Source of the DNA: Corynebacterium sp.
Lineage (GTDB): Bacteria; Actinomycetota; Actinomycetes; Mycobacteriales; Mycobacteriaceae
Assembly: GCA_030531005.1 (NCBI GenBank)
Contig: JAUMTW010000007.1
Location: 95,866-159,865 of the forward strand
Direction: 5' to 3'
Length of the DNA stretch: 64,000 nucleotides
This document shows, in pieces, positions 17,303 through 25,409 of this stretch (positions are counted from its first letter, which is position 1; each line of letters begins with the position of its first letter). The notes beneath the pieces were generated by a model. It was given only the letters and a program-made list of their open reading frames with translations. It was not told the origin of the DNA and did not search any database. Position numbers and translations under genes: made by a program.

Positions 17303-18151
17303 TTATTGTACTGGGCGCACAGATTGTAGGTCGCGCAAATGCCGGTAGAAGGTGGCACTACGTACGGGACGCTTGCGGCTGACCCCATCAACGCGCACCT
17401 GCAGATCCACCCCACCAGCTTGCATTGCCCGACCAAAGAGTGGATCACCAGAAGTCATACCTGCCGCTAAAGTCTTGCGCCCGAAATGCTTTTTGGCTGG
17501 ATGCAGGGAAGTTTTCAACATCCAGCCAGCAACACCTGGCGCATCTACTGTCGAAGTCAGCAGCGCCCCATACACACCAGTACGCGGCCGTAGTTTGGTC
17601 GCCTCATGACGGGCTAGCGTTGTGGAATCCACAATTATCTCGCCGGTCAAAGCATTGCCTTCCCAATTGCTCATCGTGGCAGTAGCAGCAACCGCCACCC
17701 CGGCATCATCACGAATCAATGGCTTAGGCACCACCGCGGCATCTAAAGCAAAGGCCAAGGCATCATGTGCAAAGGTGGGCAGATTCCAAACGGCGGCAAC
17801 TGTACTGGTGCCACTGGGAACAAAACCAACTTCTGCCCATAAATTGTCCGCGCGCATTAAGCGGGTGAGCACGGCTGAAAGAGCAGCATCACTGCCATGG
17901 ACGATAATGCGCAGGGGTTCCTCGATCGGTTGCGGGGCGAATTGGGGCTCGCCTAAGAAAGGCACATCGGGTTGCGCCATAATCTCATCAAGCGACGGGG
18001 TCGGGTCTTCGGGTAAAATCTCCCGGCACGCTGCATCCACAACACGTAACTCTTTACGGGTTGGGATGGCAGAAACTCGGTGCACCTCGACTCCTACTGG
18101 GATCGTTTGCAGGATATCGGGCGTATCACATTCAAGCAGTAGCAAGCGCAT
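17303..18151 (-). CDS. Conserved corynebacterial protein of unknown function
   Basis: A 282-residue soluble protein without signal peptide or membrane helix. The middle contains RIIVHGSDAALSAVLTRLMRADNLWAEVGFVPSG..STVAAVWNLP, which has the look of a diacylglycerol-kinase/NAD-kinase-like fold (a sugar- or lipid-phosphate binding Gly-Thr loop), and the last 60 residues include GDPLFGRAMQAGG and a basic end RKRPVRSATFYRHL. That resemblance is weak and no catalytic motif is complete. It lies alone on the minus strand between the FUSC gene and purA; the same neighbour order is seen in C. glutamicum as far as I recall. Confidence 0.75.
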   Translation of the reverse strand: MRLLLLECDTPDILQTIPVGVEVHRVSAIPTRKELRVVDAACREILPEDPTPSLDEIMAQPDVPFLGEPQFAPQPIEEPLRIIVHGSDAALSAVLTRLMRADNLWAEVGFVPSGTSTVAAVWNLPTFAHDALAFALDAAVVPKPLIRDDAGVAVAATATMSNWEGNALTGEIIVDSTTLARHEATKLRPRTGVYGALLTSTVDAPGVAGWMLKTSLHPAKKHFGRKTLAAGMTSGDPLFGRAMQAGGVDLQVRVDGVSRKRPVRSATFYRHLRDLQSVRPVQ

Positions 18152-18155
18152 GCTC

Positions 18156-18185
18156 TTAGTGTAGCTAGCAGGGACACGCTACAAT
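18156..18185 (+). promoter_or_regulatory. Candidate purA promoter
   Basis: TTAGTG (18156-18161) and TACAAT (18180-18185) are 18 bases apart, about 105 bases before the purA start. The -10 matches the TANNNT corynebacterial consensus. By pattern only. Confidence 0.4.
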
Positions 18186-18290
18186 GCAAGACGGAAATTC
18201 TTTTGCCCCTTATGGCCGGTATGAGTTGGCATGCTGATGCCAGCAGGTGGTCACGGGGCAGGGCGCGAGATTGAAGCGGAAGATTAGATT

Positions 18291-19580
18291 ATGGCAGCAA
18301 TTGTTATTGTTGGCGCCCAGTGGGGCGATGAAGGTAAAGGCAAGGCCACCGATATTCTCGGCGGGCAGGTTGACTACGTAGTCAAGCCCAATGGTGGCAA
18401 CAACGCCGGGCACACGGTGGTCGTAGGCGGCGAGAAATATGAACTCAAGCTGCTGCCTGCCGGCGTGCTCTCGGAAAATGCCACCCCAATCCTGGGCAAT
18501 GGCGTGGTTATTAACCTCGAAGCTCTCTTTGAAGAAATCGATGGCCTGGAAGCTCGTGGTGCGAATGCATCCCGGTTGAAGATTTCCGCGAACGCCCACC
18601 TGGTAGCTCCGTATCATCAGATCCTTGATCGCGTTCAAGAGCGATTCTTGGGTAAGCGCGCTATCGGTACAACCGGCCGCGGCATCGGCCCCGCCTATGC
18701 GGATAAAGTCTCGCGCGTTGGTATCCGCGTGCAAGATATTTTCGACGAGTCCATCTTGCGTCAGAAGATCACCTCGGCACTCGATGTGAAAAATCAGATC
18801 CTCATCAAGCTTTATAACCGTCGTGCGGTTGTTGCTGAAGAGATGGTGCAGTACTTTTTGAGCTTTGCTGAGCGCTTGCGCCCAATGGTCATTGAGACTG
18901 AACTGGAGCTCAATAATGCCCTGGATGCTGGCCAGCACGTGCTGTTCGAAGGCGGCCAGGCCACCATGCTGGATGTGGATCATGGCACCTACCCCTTCGT
19001 GACTTCCTCGAACCCGACCGCTGGTGGTGCCTGCGTTGGTGCCGGGGTGGGGCCAACCCGAATTACCTCCTCCTTGGGCATTATCAAGGCTTACACCACC
19101 CGCGTTGGCGCCGGCCCATTCCCCACTGAACTTTTTGATAAATGGGGTGAGTTCCTGCAAACTACCGGCGGTGAGGTCGGCGTAAACACCGGCCGAAAGC
19201 GTCGTTGTGGCTGGTATGATTCTGTGATCGCCCGGTACGCCTCACGAGTGAATGGCTTTACTGACTTGTTCTTGACCAAGCTGGACGTGCTCACCGGCAT
19301 TGGTGAAATCCCAATTTGCGTGGCTTACGATATTGATGGCGAGCGCTTTGATGAAATGCCATTGACCCAGTCGCAATTCCACCACGCCACTCCGATCTAT
19401 GAGACGATGCCAGCATGGGATGAGGACATTAGCAAATGTCAAACTTTTGAAGAGCTCCCAGAGAAAGCCCAAGACTATGTGCGCCGCCTCGAAGAGCTCT
19501 CGGGCTGCCGTATCTCTTATATCGGTGTAGGCCCTGGTCGCGACCAGACCATCGTGTTGCACGACGTTATGGAGTCCTAA
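18291..19580 (+). CDS. purA: Adenylosuccinate synthetase
   Basis: The 429-residue enzyme makes adenylosuccinate from IMP, aspartate and GTP, the committed step to AMP. The start has the GTP-binding loop and catalytic Asp of the family ([13 protein letters not shown]), then [19 protein letters not shown] near residue 125, [20 protein letters not shown] and TGRKRRCGW near 300. Length is normal. GGAAG lies before the ATG. Confidence 0.97.
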   Translation: MAAIVIVGAQWGDEGKGKATDILGGQVDYVVKPNGGNNAGHTVVVGGEKYELKLLPAGVLSENATPILGNGVVINLEALFEEIDGLEARGANASRLKISANAHLVAPYHQILDRVQERFLGKRAIGTTGRGIGPAYADKVSRVGIRVQDIFDESILRQKITSALDVKNQILIKLYNRRAVVAEEMVQYFLSFAERLRPMVIETELELNNALDAGQHVLFEGGQATMLDVDHGTYPFVTSSNPTAGGACVGAGVGPTRITSSLGIIKAYTTRVGAGPFPTELFDKWGEFLQTTGGEVGVNTGRKRRCGWYDSVIARYASRVNGFTDLFLTKLDVLTGIGEIPICVAYDIDGERFDEMPLTQSQFHHATPIYETMPAWDEDISKCQTFEELPEKAQDYVRRLEELSGCRISYIGVGPGRDQTIVLHDVMES

Positions 19581-19595
19581 GACCCCGCTCAAACA

Positions 19596-19629
19596 AGGTA
19601 CCTTGATCCTAGCCTAGGGCAAGGTACCT
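19596..19629. terminator. Long perfect hairpin between purA and pnuC
   Basis: Arms AGGTACCTTG..CCTAG and CTAGG..CAAGGTACCT pair over about 15 bp with a one-base apex and one small asymmetric bulge. It ends purA transcription or forms the first element of the pnuC leader; only a weak T-rich tail (GCTCTTACTTGTT) follows. Confidence 0.55.
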
Positions 19630-19639
19630 GCTCTTACTT

Positions 19640-19690
19640 GTTCCAGCCACTTGGGCTGGAACACCAACTCCGCACTGAAAACCTTAGTGC
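19640..19690 (+). promoter_or_regulatory. Structured leader of pnuC (two further stem-loops)
   Basis: Directly after the long hairpin come a perfect 9-bp stem-loop, GTTCCAGCC-ACTTG-GGCTGGAAC (19640-19662), and a 5-bp stem-loop, GCACT...AGTGC (19672-19690), whose 3' side ends 13 bases before the GTG start. A GTACC near 19697 could also pair with GGTAC at 19598. Three consecutive hairpins before a vitamin-precursor transporter suggest RNA-based control. I find no match to the TPP consensus or another riboswitch I know. Confidence 0.4.
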
Positions 19691-19703
19691 TAGAAGTACC
19701 GCA

Positions 19704-20417
19704 GTGAATTTCTTTAACCTTCTTGATGCCACCTGGACTATTGCCGGATATCCCATTTTGTGGCGCGAAATCATTGGCAACCTTTTCGGTTTGCTCTCTG
19801 CTATCGGTGGCATGCGCCGTGTGGTGTGGGCCTGGCCGATTGGCATGATCGGCAATGTCTTACTCTTCACGGTCTTCTTAGGAGGGGTCTTCCAAACTCC
19901 CCAAAACCTAGACCTCTTTGGCCAGGCCGGCCGTCAGGTTATGTTCCTCATAGTCAGCGCTTATGGCTGGGGTCGTTGGCACCAAGCCCGCCGTGCTGGT
20001 ATGCGAGAACCTGAAGAGACAGATCCAGCGCGTTCAATTGTCTCTGAGCCCAAAGAAGAGGCAGTGCAACCGCATTGGGCTACGAATAAACAGCGCTTGA
20101 TCATGCTGGCAGTTGCCGTTATTAGTTTGATTACCTGCGCCAAGATTTTCGAGGCTTTAGGTTCGTGGGGGCCATGGGCGGATGCCTGGATCTTTACTGG
20201 CTCGATGCTGGCGACCTATGGCATGGCTCGTGGCTGGACAGAATTCTGGCTTATTTGGATTGGCGTGGACATTGTTGGTGTGCCACTGTTGCTGTCTGCA
20301 GGGCTATATCCGAGTGCAGTGCTCTACCTGGTCTATGCCGGGTTTGTGCTGTGGGGCTTTGTGGTCTGGCTGCGCCTGACGCCTTCAGTGCAGCGCCGTG
20401 TTTCGGTGCAAAGCTAG
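19704..20417 (+). CDS. pnuC: Nicotinamide riboside transporter, PnuC family
   Basis: The 237-residue membrane protein has about seven hydrophobic segments and the PnuC hallmarks: TIAGYPILWREIIGNLFGLLSA at the start, WAWPIGMIGN, and QVMFLIVSAYGWGRWHQA, the YGWxxW motif of the family. A charged cytoplasmic insert of about 40 residues (110-150) separates the two halves. PnuC proteins carry nicotinamide riboside by facilitated diffusion, with intracellular phosphorylation trapping it. I choose GTG 19704; the frame is open from 19638 but that would start inside a hairpin. The next gene is an e(P4)-type phosphatase, which strengthens a role in NAD precursor uptake. Confidence 0.88.
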   Translation: MNFFNLLDATWTIAGYPILWREIIGNLFGLLSAIGGMRRVVWAWPIGMIGNVLLFTVFLGGVFQTPQNLDLFGQAGRQVMFLIVSAYGWGRWHQARRAGMREPEETDPARSIVSEPKEEAVQPHWATNKQRLIMLAVAVISLITCAKIFEALGSWGPWADAWIFTGSMLATYGMARGWTEFWLIWIGVDIVGVPLLLSAGLYPSAVLYLVYAGFVLWGFVVWLRLTPSVQRRVSVQS

Positions 20418-20460
20418 CGGGAGTTGTTTGGCGTATCCACTCAGCGTGCGCAGACTCGAT

Positions 20461-20491
20461 ACAGGTCAGGGGAGAACCCTTGGCCTGTTTG
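20461..20491 (+). terminator. Terminator-like hairpin after pnuC
   Basis: Arms ACAGG..AGGG and CCCT..CCTGT close a 5-base loop and are followed by TTTG, 44 bases after the pnuC stop. Confidence 0.5.
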
Positions 20492-20655
20492 CGTATGCGT
20501 GGGGACCCCCGCCGGCCGTGCGCGTTGCTTTCTCATTACGATAGGTAGCAGGATTCCTTCATAAGTTCTTAGCCATAGCTGAGACAGACAGCTATTTGTT
20601 GGTGCTGGTGAGGAATATCGAATCTTTCACGTTGCAATCTGAAAGGACCGAGATC

Positions 20656-21525
20656 ATGTCTACCGGACGCACTAAGAAAACCCTGGCACTGAGCAGCGCA
20701 CTTCTCTTGAGCGCTATGAGCCTTTCAGCTTGCGCTGATAGTGCTGACGATGTCGAGACGACCACGAATACGGATACCACCACTGTCACCAGCACAATAG
20801 AAACCGTTGCAAATGGGCAATCAGCCGGTGAATGCGAAGGATATGAATACGAGCAGGCTGTTCGATGGCTCCAACAATCCACTGAGGCTGCAGCCTTGCA
20901 AATGCAGACCTACCGTTTTGCCACCGAACGCCTTGCGGAGCTCAACGCCGCGCACGAAGCAGGTGGTGCAAGTAAGCCCGCAGCAATTGTGACTGATTTG
21001 GATGAAACAGTGATCGACAATACGGCGCTGCTGGCATCAGAAATTGCCAGTTGTGAGGATTATAGCGATTGGGATCGCTGGGAGGATTGGGAACTTGGAG
21101 GTCATCCGACTTTAATCCCAGGGGCGCTGGAATTCTTAACAGCCGCAGATGCAGCCGGCATTTCTATCTTCTACATTTCTGATCGCTATGAAGACAACAA
21201 AGACGCCACGGTTGCGACTCTACAAGAACTCGAGCTGCCGCAAGTCGATGATACTGCCGATAATGTATTGCTGCTTGGCGAACCGAAGCTCGAGCGCCGT
21301 GAGAGTGTTGAGGCAGATTATGAGATCTTGATGTTGCTCGGTGATACTATGCACGACTTTGATGCGGCTTATGCCAAGGATCAGCTTCCAGAAGGTGCTC
21401 GTGCTCAAAAGGAACAGCTACAAGGAGATGCTGAGCACCTTGGTTACGATTGGATAGTTCTGCCAAATCCAAGCTACGGCACCTGGAGTGAGCACCCACT
21501 GACTACCTGGGAACAGCAGGAGTGA
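20656..21525 (+). CDS. HAD-type acid phosphatase lipoprotein, e(P4)/class C family
   Basis: The 289-residue protein is a lipoprotein: basic start, hydrophobic core and lipobox LSAC with Cys26 as the lipidated residue. A Thr/Asp-rich linker follows. The phosphatase domain has the first HAD motif DLDETVIDN at 114-122, motif II in FYISDRYED, a conserved Lys in LGEPKLERRESVE and motif III in LLGDTMHDFD. Class C phosphatases such as Haemophilus e(P4) remove phosphate from NMN outside the cell so that nicotinamide riboside can enter by PnuC. With pnuC immediately upstream, that role is the best guess here. ATG 20656 follows GAAAGGA. Confidence 0.9.
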   Translation: MSTGRTKKTLALSSALLLSAMSLSACADSADDVETTTNTDTTTVTSTIETVANGQSAGECEGYEYEQAVRWLQQSTEAAALQMQTYRFATERLAELNAAHEAGGASKPAAIVTDLDETVIDNTALLASEIASCEDYSDWDRWEDWELGGHPTLIPGALEFLTAADAAGISIFYISDRYEDNKDATVATLQELELPQVDDTADNVLLLGEPKLERRESVEADYEILMLLGDTMHDFDAAYAKDQLPEGARAQKEQLQGDAEHLGYDWIVLPNPSYGTWSEHPLTTWEQQE

Positions 21526-21658
21526 CCCCGGGCATCGGTGCCAGCTGCGCGCAGCCGTATGGGCATGTTTCGTGCAAGGGTATGCTGCGTGCAGGGCTGT
21601 TGACGCACCCTAGCATAGAAGTAGTAATTCAATCTTAGGCAGCTCAAGCACAAAATAT

Positions 21659-21724
21659 CGCCCCACCACAAAAGATATCGACGTGAACCTATGCGCAGCG
21701 TTAGTGCACATTCGTGGTGGGGCG
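21659..21724. repeat. Inverted repeat with 11-bp perfect arms
   Basis: CGCCCCACCAC at 21659-21669 is repeated inverted as GTGGTGGGGCG at 21714-21724, with 44 bases between. It lies between the convergent phosphatase and phosphoribosyltransferase genes and could be a terminator with a long loop or part of a small RNA. Confidence 0.5.
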
Positions 21725-21792
21725 TAAAGGGGGCTGGTCTTATAACGCACGGGGTTTTGTGCGGGACGCACCGAAAGAAGTACGAGCAGTTC

Positions 21793-22296
21793 TTAGGAAG
21801 CTGGGGTCACTGGAGGCTCAGCTGACCAAGGGAACACAATCCACTCATCGGTATGGCGCCAGGTGTAATCCGGGCTAATAACCGAGCGGCTCTTTGAATA
21901 GATCACTGCAGAGCGCACATCTGCAGCATGTGGACGCAATAGGTCTAATACCAATGCTAGCGTGCGGCCGGAGTCTGCTACATCATCGACAACCAACAGG
22001 CGCTTGCCGCTAATTGCCTGGACATCGAGCAGGGGCTCTAAGAGGATTGGGTCCGGCAAGGTTTCGTGCACATCGGTGTAGAACTCTACATTGATGGCAT
22101 CGGAAAGTTTCACGCCCATCGAGTAGGAGAGAGCACCTGCGGGTAGCAAACCGCCGCGGGCGACTGCAATGATAATTTCTGGCTCAAAGCCAGAGTCCGC
22201 AATTTGTTGGGCGAGCTCGCGTTGGGCGGTGCCGAAGAGCTCCCAGGTGAGAATTTCTTTTTGTGTCAGCTCACTAGAATCTGCATGGTATGCCAT
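21793..22296 (-). CDS. Purine-type phosphoribosyltransferase
   Basis: The 167-residue protein has the PRT fold with the PRPP loop RLLVVDDVADSGRTL near residue 100-114 and the upstream IIIAVARGGLLPAG motif, resembling xanthine/guanine phosphoribosyltransferases (Gpt-like). These salvage purine bases to nucleotides using PRPP. The WRHTDEWIVFPW C-terminus fits the corynebacterial family. Exact base specificity is not readable. It is divergent from the PurT-like gene with about 90 bases between. Confidence 0.85.
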   Translation of the reverse strand: MAYHADSSELTQKEILTWELFGTAQRELAQQIADSGFEPEIIIAVARGGLLPAGALSYSMGVKLSDAINVEFYTDVHETLPDPILLEPLLDVQAISGKRLLVVDDVADSGRTLALVLDLLRPHAADVRSAVIYSKSRSVISPDYTWRHTDEWIVFPWSAEPPVTPAS

Positions 22297-22384
22297 AGAT
22301 TTACTTTAGCTTGAGAGGACTCGATGTGTCGAAAACTTCGGAAATTTCTCATAGCAGACCAGAATGTGGGTAGGGTAGGGAAGT

Positions 22385-23785
22385 ATGTTGGTTCCTGAAT
22401 ATTTGGCGCCCCCAAACCAAAGTGACAGCACCCGGGTGCTTATCCTGGGCGAATGCTCGCTGGCAGTCTCTCTTGCCAATGCATTTGAATCGCTGGGCGC
22501 CTTTGTGACCATGTTGGGCAAGCACAACGGCATCGATGACCCGAAGGTGCTCCAAGAGATTGTGGCACGGTTTAACCCCACCTACATCGTGCCCGCTAGT
22601 GATGACATCTCTATTGATGCTTTACAGCAACTGCATGCCCATAGTGATGTTGAGATCGTGCCATCCTCAAAGTTCATAGAGCAGGCCTATGATCGTGAAC
22701 GCATCTATCGCGTTGCCCGCTATGACCTTGGGCTACCTACTCCACGATTCCGATGTGCAAGCAGTGCGGAAGAAGCTGCAGAACAAGCCATCGAATTGGG
22801 TTTTCCCTGCATAGCCCGTGCGGTGGAAAATACCGGTGAGGGACACAGCTTCATGGTGAACAATGCCGGAGGCGCGGAAAGTGCCTGGGAGAAGTTGGCA
22901 ACCAACCGCATCATTCTCGAGCGCGTGGTGGAGTATGACTATGCCATGACCATCGTGGTCGTACGTTCTATTGATCCAGAGACTTCAAAACTTGCCACCT
23001 GGTTCTGCCAACCCATTGGTAAGGTGCTAGAAAATGATCAACTTGTTGGTGCTTTCCAGCCCCTGGTCTTGGAGCGGGGGGCTTTGGATAATGCGCATAG
23101 TGTAGCCGCACGTATTACCAATGCTATTGGCGGGCGCGGTATTTTCAGTGTGGATCTTTTCGTCGCTGGTGAAGATGTGTATTTCAGCGGACTTTCTGCA
23201 CATCCCAAGCAAGCTGGTGCAGTCACCGACGTAAGCCAACGCATCGGTCATGCCATGCTGCATGCCCGCGCAGTCCTTGGTTTGCCGATTGATGTCACCT
23301 TGACTTCTCCTGGCGCAGTACGTGTGAGCCAAGCTGCAGATACGCATGTTTCCCAGCAAGCTGTGGCCCAAGCGCTCACAGTGCCAGAAGCTGGTATTCG
23401 TTTCACCCGAGGTGGGCTCATATACATTACTGCTACTGCGGATACAGCAACCGAGGCCTACCAACGCGCAGTTGCTGCTCAGACCTTACTCGGCCTCGAT
23501 GCCCAGGCTGAAGATGCTGCTTTGGGGACTCCTGCGCCAGCAATCGTCCCGCCCGCAAGTCCAGAGGCTGCGTCACCGGATCCGGCAACCCCAGACCCAA
23601 TCAGCGCGGCAGGCTTAGGAAATCCAGAAAATGCCGAGGCTGATGCGCGAGCACAAGCGCACGTTGCGGACGCCAACCTCGTTGACGCTCCAATTGCCGA
23701 TACCCCCGCACAAGATTTTGCAACGGCCAACGCGGAACCGGATCCAACTACAGCATCAAACTCCCTGGCTACCGAACAACACTAA
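22385..23785 (+). CDS. PurT-like ATP-grasp protein with altered motifs and a disordered tail
   Basis: Residues 1-375 align by pattern with formate-dependent GAR transformylase PurT: a Rossmann-like start (RVLILGECSLAVSLANAFESLGAFV), PASDDISIDAL, DRERIYRVARYDLGLPTP, an ATP-grasp domain with IGGRGIFSVDLFVAGEDVYFSGLSAHP, and HARAVLGLPIDVTL. Several family motifs are changed. The GSGELGKE loop reads GECSLAVS, the ATP loop SSSGKGQS reads ENTGEGHS, and the metal/ATP region SEVSPRPHDTG reads SGLSAHPKQAG. The last 85 residues are an Ala/Pro/Asp-rich disordered tail not found in PurT. It may be a catalytically impaired or repurposed paralogue. Confidence 0.78.
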   Translation: MLVPEYLAPPNQSDSTRVLILGECSLAVSLANAFESLGAFVTMLGKHNGIDDPKVLQEIVARFNPTYIVPASDDISIDALQQLHAHSDVEIVPSSKFIEQAYDRERIYRVARYDLGLPTPRFRCASSAEEAAEQAIELGFPCIARAVENTGEGHSFMVNNAGGAESAWEKLATNRIILERVVEYDYAMTIVVVRSIDPETSKLATWFCQPIGKVLENDQLVGAFQPLVLERGALDNAHSVAARITNAIGGRGIFSVDLFVAGEDVYFSGLSAHPKQAGAVTDVSQRIGHAMLHARAVLGLPIDVTLTSPGAVRVSQAADTHVSQQAVAQALTVPEAGIRFTRGGLIYITATADTATEAYQRAVAAQTLLGLDAQAEDAALGTPAPAIVPPASPEAASPDPATPDPISAAGLGNPENAEADARAQAHVADANLVDAPIADTPAQDFATANAEPDPTTASNSLATEQH

Positions 23786-23894
23786 GCTTGCGTTGCATAT
23801 CGCAAATCCATCGGCATCAGCCGCACCAGTAGCGTGAAAATGCCGGTAATCGCACCGTAAGTGACATTAGCGGTGCAGGAACGCTGGCATAAAT

Positions 23895-23928
23895 ACGCCC
23901 CATGCCGAAGACTTTAGGCGTGGGGTGT
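23895..23928 (+). terminator. Twelve-bp hairpin before pta
   Basis: ACGCCCCATGCC pairs with GGCGTGGGGTGT (two G-T pairs) around a 10-base loop, 110 bases after the PurT-like gene. No T-run follows. Downstream, two TAGAAT boxes (23970-23975 and 23981-23986) are candidates for the pta -10 element. Confidence 0.4.
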
Positions 23929-24017
23929 ACCCATTGCAGAGTTGTTAACTGAACCTAGGTAATTCCAGGTAGAATTTTCCTAGAATAAAAACCCATACAT
24001 AGGGGAAAGGAATATCG

Positions 24018-25406
24018 GTGACAACCTACCGCCCAACGACTGCGTTATTAACCCGTGCAGGCCGTAATTTCGATGGATTCGACGTTAATGGCTTCGCCGA
24101 CCACCTGGAATTAGAAGTTCGTCAACTCATCACTGGTGAGGCATCAGTGGCCCAGGTACTGCGTGATTTCTCTCACCTTGATACCCCAGTGCTGCTTATT
24201 GGAAGTGGCAATGTGAACTTCGATGCCAAGGCAGCTTCTGCTTTGGGCATTCCACTGCTCTTGCTCGTGGATGGTCAGGGCCTGCACGTTGATCTTGCCA
24301 CCGCTGAAGCTGATGACTTGGGCGCTGTGGTAGCTGCCACCTTCCAAGCTGATCAGGCTACCAACGCAGAAGGCCTGGCTGCCATTAAGCAGGGGCTGCA
24401 GCAACCAGTCGAGCAGGTCATGTCTGCCCCGGTATTTGAAACCCAGCTCCTCGAGCGGGCTCAGTCGGCGGGGGCGCACATCGTGCTGCCAGAAGGCGAT
24501 GATGACCGCATCCTCGAGGCCGCCCACAAGCTGCTTGCCCAGGACATCTGTAAGCTCACGATTCTTGGCGATCCTGCAGCTATTAGCAGCCGTGCTGCCG
24601 AACTAGGCTTCGATCTGTCCAAGGCGACCTTAACTGATCCCACCCAGGATGCCCGCTTAGATGAGTTCGCTGCTGACTTCGCTGAACTGCGAAAGTCTAA
24701 GGGTGTTACTGTCGACCAGGCTCGAGAGATCATGCAGGACATCTCCTATTACGCCACTATGCTAGTACACAAGGGCTATGCCGACGGCATGGTATCTGGT
24801 GCTGCACACACCACCGCACACACTATCCGCCCAGCATTCCAAATCATTAAGACTAAGCCAGGCACCTCGGTGGTTTCTTCCATCTTCTTGATGGTGATGC
24901 GCCGCCGGCTGTGGGCCTTCGGTGACTGCGCCGTGAATCCTAACCCAACTGCAGAACAGCTGGCAGAGATCGCCACCGTCTCTGCTGATACGGCAAGCCA
25001 ATTCGGCATCAACCCGCGTGTTGCTATCTTGAGCTATTCCACCGGCACTTCCGGCAGTGGCCCAGATGTGGATCGCGCGACGACCGCAGTGCGTTTGGCC
25101 CGAGAAGCTGAACCTGCGCTGAAGTTGGATGGCCCGCTGCAGTTCGATGCTGCTTCAGATCCAACTGTTGCTGCAAAAAAGCTGCCAGAATCTTCTGTTG
25201 CAGGCCAGGCGAACGTTTTCATCTTCCCAGACTTGGAGGCTGGCAATATCGGGTACAAGACTGCACAGCGCACGGGCCACGCGTTGGCTGTGGGCCCAAT
25301 TTTGCAGGGGCTCAACAAGCCTGTGAACGATTTGTCCCGGGGTGCTACCGTCGCCGATATTGTTAATACCGTGGCCATTACTGCTATTCAAGCCGGAGGT
25401 AATTAA
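24018..25406 (+). CDS. pta: Phosphate acetyltransferase
   Basis: The 462-residue enzyme interconverts acetyl-CoA and acetyl phosphate. The N-terminal 130 residues form the DRTGG-like/cobyrinic-acid-synthase-like domain of the long actinobacterial Pta. The catalytic PTA domain starts at about 140 (RAQSAGAHIVLPEGDDDRIL) and contains YYATMLVHKGYADGMVSGA, SYSTGTSGSGPDVDR, and FPDLEAGNIGYKTAQR. GTG start with AAAGGAA. It is followed three bases later by ackA; together they serve acetate activation and overflow, known in C. glutamicum to be controlled by RamA and RamB. Confidence 0.96.
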   Translation: MTTYRPTTALLTRAGRNFDGFDVNGFADHLELEVRQLITGEASVAQVLRDFSHLDTPVLLIGSGNVNFDAKAASALGIPLLLLVDGQGLHVDLATAEADDLGAVVAATFQADQATNAEGLAAIKQGLQQPVEQVMSAPVFETQLLERAQSAGAHIVLPEGDDDRILEAAHKLLAQDICKLTILGDPAAISSRAAELGFDLSKATLTDPTQDARLDEFAADFAELRKSKGVTVDQAREIMQDISYYATMLVHKGYADGMVSGAAHTTAHTIRPAFQIIKTKPGTSVVSSIFLMVMRRRLWAFGDCAVNPNPTAEQLAEIATVSADTASQFGINPRVAILSYSTGTSGSGPDVDRATTAVRLAREAEPALKLDGPLQFDAASDPTVAAKKLPESSVAGQANVFIFPDLEAGNIGYKTAQRTGHALAVGPILQGLNKPVNDLSRGATVADIVNTVAITAIQAGGN

Positions 25407-25409
25407 TTC

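Noticed and set aside
18210..19160. Minus-strand open frame of 316 codons over purA
   Set aside because: Antisense to a clear purA; no ribosome-binding site and no recognisable domain.
19580..19703. TPP riboswitch in the pnuC leader
   Set aside because: The conserved CTGAGA and ACCTGATC-type elements are absent; only generic hairpins are seen.
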